Assembly: GCF_004355005.1 (NCBI RefSeq)
Contig: NZ_SMSJ01000034.1
Span: 1-61,834 of the forward strand
DNA: 61,834 nucleotides
From: Dankookia rubra
Lineage (GTDB): Bacteria > Pseudomonadota > Alphaproteobacteria > Acetobacterales > Acetobacteraceae
Direction: 5' to 3'
Shown here: in pieces, positions 58,907-61,834 of the stretch
Numbering within the stretch: position 1 is the first letter of the stretch
Layout of the letters: every line of letters begins with the position of its first letter
The notes under the pieces: model-generated
The model's input: the letters and a program-made list of their open reading frames with translations, nothing else
What the model was told of the DNA's origin: nothing
The model's database searches: none
Program-made: the position numbers and the translations under genes

Positions 58907-60048
58907 GCACGAACATCCATCGCTGGCCGGCGCAGCAACGGGTCCGGACCGGCCCGGTCGCCGAGGCGCTGCCGCCGGAAGTCGCCGATTGCACGCGGGT
59001 GCTGCTGGCGACGACGCGGTCGCTCGCAGAAAGCGATATCGCCGCGGCTACCCGCCAGGCGCTCGGCGCGAAGCTGGTGGCGGAACACGCGACGATGCGG
59101 GCGCATTCGCCGGTCGAGGACGTGCTGGCGCTGGCCGTCCTGTTACGGTCGAGCGGGGCGGAGCGGGTGGTGGCGCTCGGCGGCGGCAGTGTCATCGACG
59201 GTGCCAAGGTCGCCTGCCGCGCGGTCTGGGCCGGAGTCGCTGACAAGGCGGCGCTGATCGGTCTGTCGGTCTCGCGCGGCGCGGAAGCGGAAAACTGGGA
59301 CGCGACGGAGCCAGTGCCGCGGATCGTCGCGGTGCCGACCACGCTTTCGGCGGCGGAATTCGCGCCGCATGCCGGTTACACCGATCTCGAGGCCGGGCGG
59401 AAGATGCGCGCGGTGCAGGCCAGCCAGGTGCCGCGGGCGGTCATCCTCGACCCGGCGGCGATCCTGGAGACGCCGGCGGAACTGCTGCTCTCCTCCGGCA
59501 TCCGCGCGGTGGACCATGCGGCCGAACGTCTCTGCGCGAACGAGCGCGCCCCGTTTTCCGATGCCGTGTCCCGCCAGGCCCTGACGATGCTGGCGGGAGC
59601 GCTGCCGGCCATCAAGCGCGACCCCGGCGACGTCGCGGCCCGGGCGGCGGCACAGCAGGCGATGTGGCTTTCGGTGATGGGCGGCTGGTCGGGCGTCGCG
59701 GTCGGGGCGAGCCATGGCATCGGCTATATCCTCGGCGGGGCGCGCGGGGTGCCGCATGGCATCACCTCCTGTCTCGGCCTGCCGGCGGTGATGCAGTGGA
59801 ACGAGCCGGTGAACGGCGCGGCGCAGGTTGAGATCGCCCGCATCCTCGGCGGCCGCACGGGGCATGAGGCGTTGCGGTCCTTTATCCGGGGCCTCGGCCT
59901 GCCGACCACGCTAGCGGAAGTCGGCATTGCCGAGAATGAAATTCCCGATCTGGCCGCCCGCTGGGATGGGGGACCGCCCATCGCCACGAACCCACGTCCT
60001 GTCCGCAGCACGGCGGACGTCGAGGAAATCCTGCGGTTGATGGCCTAG
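58903..60048 (+). CDS. Iron-containing alcohol dehydrogenase family (maleylacetate reductase-like)
   Basis: The 381-residue protein has a dinucleotide loop (VVALGGGSVIDGAKVA), VPTTLSAAEFAPHAGYTD, and C-terminal metal-site region IRAVDHAAERL plus ASHGIGYILGGARGVPHGI. This resembles maleylacetate reductases of aromatic-ring catabolism more than simple alcohol dehydrogenases. Its link with the dienoyl-CoA-type SDR and a TTT receptor suggests catabolism of a small aromatic or unsaturated acid. Confidence 0.85.
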   Translation: MSTNIHRWPAQQRVRTGPVAEALPPEVADCTRVLLATTRSLAESDIAAATRQALGAKLVAEHATMRAHSPVEDVLALAVLLRSSGAERVVALGGGSVIDGAKVACRAVWAGVADKAALIGLSVSRGAEAENWDATEPVPRIVAVPTTLSAAEFAPHAGYTDLEAGRKMRAVQASQVPRAVILDPAAILETPAELLLSSGIRAVDHAAERLCANERAPFSDAVSRQALTMLAGALPAIKRDPGDVAARAAAQQAMWLSVMGGWSGVAVGASHGIGYILGGARGVPHGITSCLGLPAVMQWNEPVNGAAQVEIARILGGRTGHEALRSFIRGLGLPTTLAEVGIAENEIPDLAARWDGGPPIATNPRPVRSTADVEEILRLMA

Positions 60049-60185
60049 CCAGCCGACTCGCGAAAAAAGGAGCAAGGTCGGAGGAGTTTGATCCCCCGCC
60101 TTTCTTCTCTTGCCCCGCAGCCGGAACCGGGGCGAGCATTGAGGCGCAACCGGGGCTAAACCCCGGGCATAGGAGGACGGCCCCA

Positions 60186-61301
60186 ATGGAATTCGGCTAT
60201 TTTTCCATGCCTTCCCATCCCCCCGAGCGGGGCCTGAAGGAAGGCCATGACTGGGACCTGCAGACCATCCGCTGGCTCGACGAGCTTGGCTTTTCGGAGG
60301 TCTGGATTGGCGAGCACCACACCGCGCCGTGGGAGCCGCACCCGGCGCCCGACCTGCTGCTGGCCCAGGCGATGCTGCAGACCAGCAGCATCCGGCTCGG
60401 CCCCGGCGGCTTCCTGCTGCCCTACCATCACCCGGCGGAGCTCGCCAACCGCGTCGCCATGCTCGACCACTTGTCGGGTGGCCGGCTGAATTTTGGCATC
60501 GCTGCCAGCGGCCTGCCGAGCGATTGGGCGATGTTCAACGTTGACGGCATGTCCGGCACGAACCGCGAGATGACGCGCGAGGCGCTGGACATCATCCTGA
60601 AGATGTGGTCGGCCGACGAACCCTTCCACTACGATGGCAAGTACTGGAAGGTCGACAAGCCGGACACGATGTTCGGCTTCCTCAAGCCGCACTTGAAGCC
60701 TTTGCAAGCGCCGCATCCGCCGATTGGCGTGGCCGGGCTGTCGAAGAACTCCGACACGCTGAAGATGGCTGGCGAGCACGGCTTTCTGCCGATGAGCCTC
60801 AATCTCAACCCCGGCTATGTCCGCAGCCATTGGGACAGCGTCGAGGCAGGGGCGCGCAAGGGCGGCCGCACGGCCAACCGCAACGACTGGCGGCTGGTGC
60901 GGGAGATCTTCGTCGCCGACACGGATGAGGAAGCCTGGCGGCTTTCGGTCGGCGGCATGATGGGCCGGATGATGGGCGAGTACTTCCTGCCACTGCTTTC
61001 GAATTTCGGCTTCAAGGAATACCTGAAGCACAATCCGGACGTGCCGGACAGTGACGTGACGGTGGAATACTGTGCCAAGCGGAACTGGCTGGTCGGTTCG
61101 CCTGCCACTGTCGCCGAGAAGCTGGAGCAGATCTACGAGGATGTCGGCGGCTTTGGCCAGCTCTGCGTATTCGGTTTCGACTACCTCGAAAATCCGGGCG
61201 CCTGGCGCAATTCGTTGCGTTTGATACAGGAGGAGGTGATGCCGCGGGTGAAGCACTTGGTGCCGCAGGCGCCGGCGGCAAGGCTGGCCGCGGCGCAATA
61301 G
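60186..61301 (+). CDS. Luciferase-like (LLM) flavin-dependent monooxygenase
   Basis: The 371-residue TIM-barrel protein starts MEFGYFSMPSHPPERGLKEG, with WIGEHHTAPWEP and LGPGGFLLPYHHPAELANRV typical of bacterial luciferase-like monooxygenases; homologues are often labelled limonene 1,2-monooxygenase. It would need a reduced flavin supplied by a separate reductase, not seen here. It begins 137 bp after the reductase gene, likely with its own promoter. Confidence 0.87.
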   Translation: MEFGYFSMPSHPPERGLKEGHDWDLQTIRWLDELGFSEVWIGEHHTAPWEPHPAPDLLLAQAMLQTSSIRLGPGGFLLPYHHPAELANRVAMLDHLSGGRLNFGIAASGLPSDWAMFNVDGMSGTNREMTREALDIILKMWSADEPFHYDGKYWKVDKPDTMFGFLKPHLKPLQAPHPPIGVAGLSKNSDTLKMAGEHGFLPMSLNLNPGYVRSHWDSVEAGARKGGRTANRNDWRLVREIFVADTDEEAWRLSVGGMMGRMMGEYFLPLLSNFGFKEYLKHNPDVPDSDVTVEYCAKRNWLVGSPATVAEKLEQIYEDVGGFGQLCVFGFDYLENPGAWRNSLRLIQEEVMPRVKHLVPQAPAARLAAAQ

Positions 61302-61381
61302 GACGCAGGAAGATGGCCGCCGCGGCAATCCCGCTGCGGCCGATTGCGTTGTCGCCGGCGAACCATGCCGGGAGAAAGACG

Positions 61382-61579
61382 ATGCGTTTGGCCTGTCTTG
61401 GACTGCTGCTGCTGCTCGGGGCCTGCGGCCCGGGCGGCATCCAGCCGGGTGCACGATACTCCGGCATGCCGGACACGATCACCGGCGACGCCCAGAAGAA
61501 CCAAGCGACCGGGACGATCAGCACCGGTGGCACGGTGTGGTCGCGGCAGCAGGGCTACTTGACCACACCGAGCCGTTGA
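61382..61579 (+). CDS. Small predicted lipoprotein (65 aa)
   Basis: From the ATG at 61382 (MRLACLGLLLLLGACGPGGI) the protein is 65 residues with lipobox LGAC. The mature part is about 50 residues with conserved-looking GTISTGGTVWSRQQGYLTTP. The family is unknown. It follows the monooxygenase in the same direction; an in-frame upstream ATG at 61313 has no signal sequence, so the later start is preferred. Confidence 0.65.
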   Translation: MRLACLGLLLLLGACGPGGIQPGARYSGMPDTITGDAQKNQATGTISTGGTVWSRQQGYLTTPSR

Positions 61580-61640
61580 AGCGGGTCGCCGCCGGGCGGA
61601 ACCGCCCGGCGGCGTCAAGCTGCCAGGGAAATCACAAGCC

Positions 61641-61679
61641 AGAGCGGTGTGCTAAGCCGAAAGTTCGGCACACCGCTCT
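61641..61679. terminator. Perfect 12-bp inverted repeat beside the IS end
   Basis: AGAGCGGTGTGC and GCACACCGCTCT pair perfectly around a 15-base loop in which CGAA/TTCG can also pair. It may be the terminator of the lipoprotein gene or of the adjacent transposase. There is no long T-run, but TCTACATTGG follows. Confidence 0.55.
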
Positions 61680-61733
61680 ACATTGGCTTACGTTCGAAGG
61701 TGAATGCGGCACCACTTAAGGTCCTAGGCCCCG

Positions 61734-61834
61734 TTAGCGCCTGAGCCAATCTGCGGTGGCGGCGAGGCAGAGCACGCCGAGGAAGGATGCGGCGGTCTTT
61801 TCGTAGCGGGTAGCGACGGCTCGCCACTCTTTCA
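61734..61834 (-). mobile_element. IS5-family transposase, C-terminal end (cut by window edge)
   Basis: The last 33 codons read WRAVATRYEKTAASFLGVLC followed by LAATADWLRR and a stop at 61734. This is the conserved C-terminus of the IS5-family (DDE) transposase common in alphaproteobacteria. The element's end probably lies just beyond, in 61712-61733 (a GGTCCTAGGCCCC stretch), but the other terminal repeat is outside the window, so the exact edge is not provable here. Confidence 0.82.

Noticed and set aside
60082-60093. AGGAGTTTGATC resembling the start of 16S rRNA
   Set aside because: The match is about 12 bases only and is followed by a C-rich stretch unlike rRNA; no further rRNA sequence follows.

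Overview
This window is chromosomal DNA from a high-GC alphaproteobacterium. Gene content and order (yqeY-dnaG-rpoD, lrp/trxB/lsrB-type regulator, many class III aminotransferases/SDRs/acyl-CoA genes, several orphan tripartite-tricarboxylate-transporter (TTT/Bug) receptors, a CarA carrying an N-terminal helix-turn-helix) fit Acetobacteraceae of the Roseomonas type. The family assignment is inference; no rRNA is present. The one RNA gene with certain identity is a tRNA-Lys(CUU).

Layout. 1-2.7 kb (minus): start of rpoD, dnaG and a GatB/YqeY protein, the macromolecular-synthesis operon. 2.8-10.0 kb (plus): HTH-CarA, an SDR, a LysE-type exporter, two tiny membrane/lipoprotein genes, CarB and GreA; two identical-armed operators (TGGGAA-N5-TTCCCA) lie in the divergent promoter. 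10.1-15.2 kb: threonine ammonia-lyase, a DUF2171 protein, a methyltransferase, then Lrp divergent from TrxB and an LsrB/VtlR-like LysR regulator. Directly downstream of the regulator is a structured intergenic RNA with a strong intrinsic terminator and anti-Shine-Dalgarno loops, an AbcR-like sRNA candidate. 15.6-19.5 kb: a large membrane glycosyltransferase-like protein, a small cysteine-motif protein, oligoendopeptidase F and tRNA-Lys.

19.5-31.8 kb is a fatty-acid or other acyl-CoA catabolic cluster on the minus strand: thioesterase, phosphotransferase-fold kinase, acyl-CoA dehydrogenase, two ADP-forming acyl-CoA synthetases, an enone-reductase-like SDR, a second SDR, a crotonase and a thiolase homologue that has lost its catalytic Cys and His. 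One quinone oxidoreductase faces it. 32.0-37.8 kb (minus) is a surface-glycan cluster of methyltransferases and glycosyltransferases sharing a coiled-coil plus 'S-x-WR-x-T-x-P-(L/M)-R' tail, preceded by an unusually AT-rich 0.84-kb gene-free stretch.

38.6-48.5 kb: NAD synthetase, a cysteine hydrolase, a Met/Cys PLP lyase, a PiT phosphate transporter with its DUF47 partner, a Pho box, an MFS transporter, an enolase-superfamily dehydratase with its TTT receptor, and an orphan response regulator. 48.6-51.2 kb: a lipoprotein, a DUF882 peptidase and an L,D-transpeptidase (cell wall). 51.2-60.0 kb: a three-subunit HcnABC-like amine/imino-acid dehydrogenase divergent from a class III aminotransferase, three SDRs, another TTT receptor and a maleylacetate-reductase-like enzyme. 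60.2-61.8 kb: a luciferase-like monooxygenase, a small lipoprotein, a perfect hairpin and the end of an IS5-family transposase, cut by the window.

The most promising undescribed items are the HTH-CarA with its twin operators (possible autoregulated pyrimidine/arginine switch), the sRNA candidate next to the LsrB-like regulator, the catalytically altered thiolase in the acyl-CoA cluster, and the shared tail motif in the glycan cluster.
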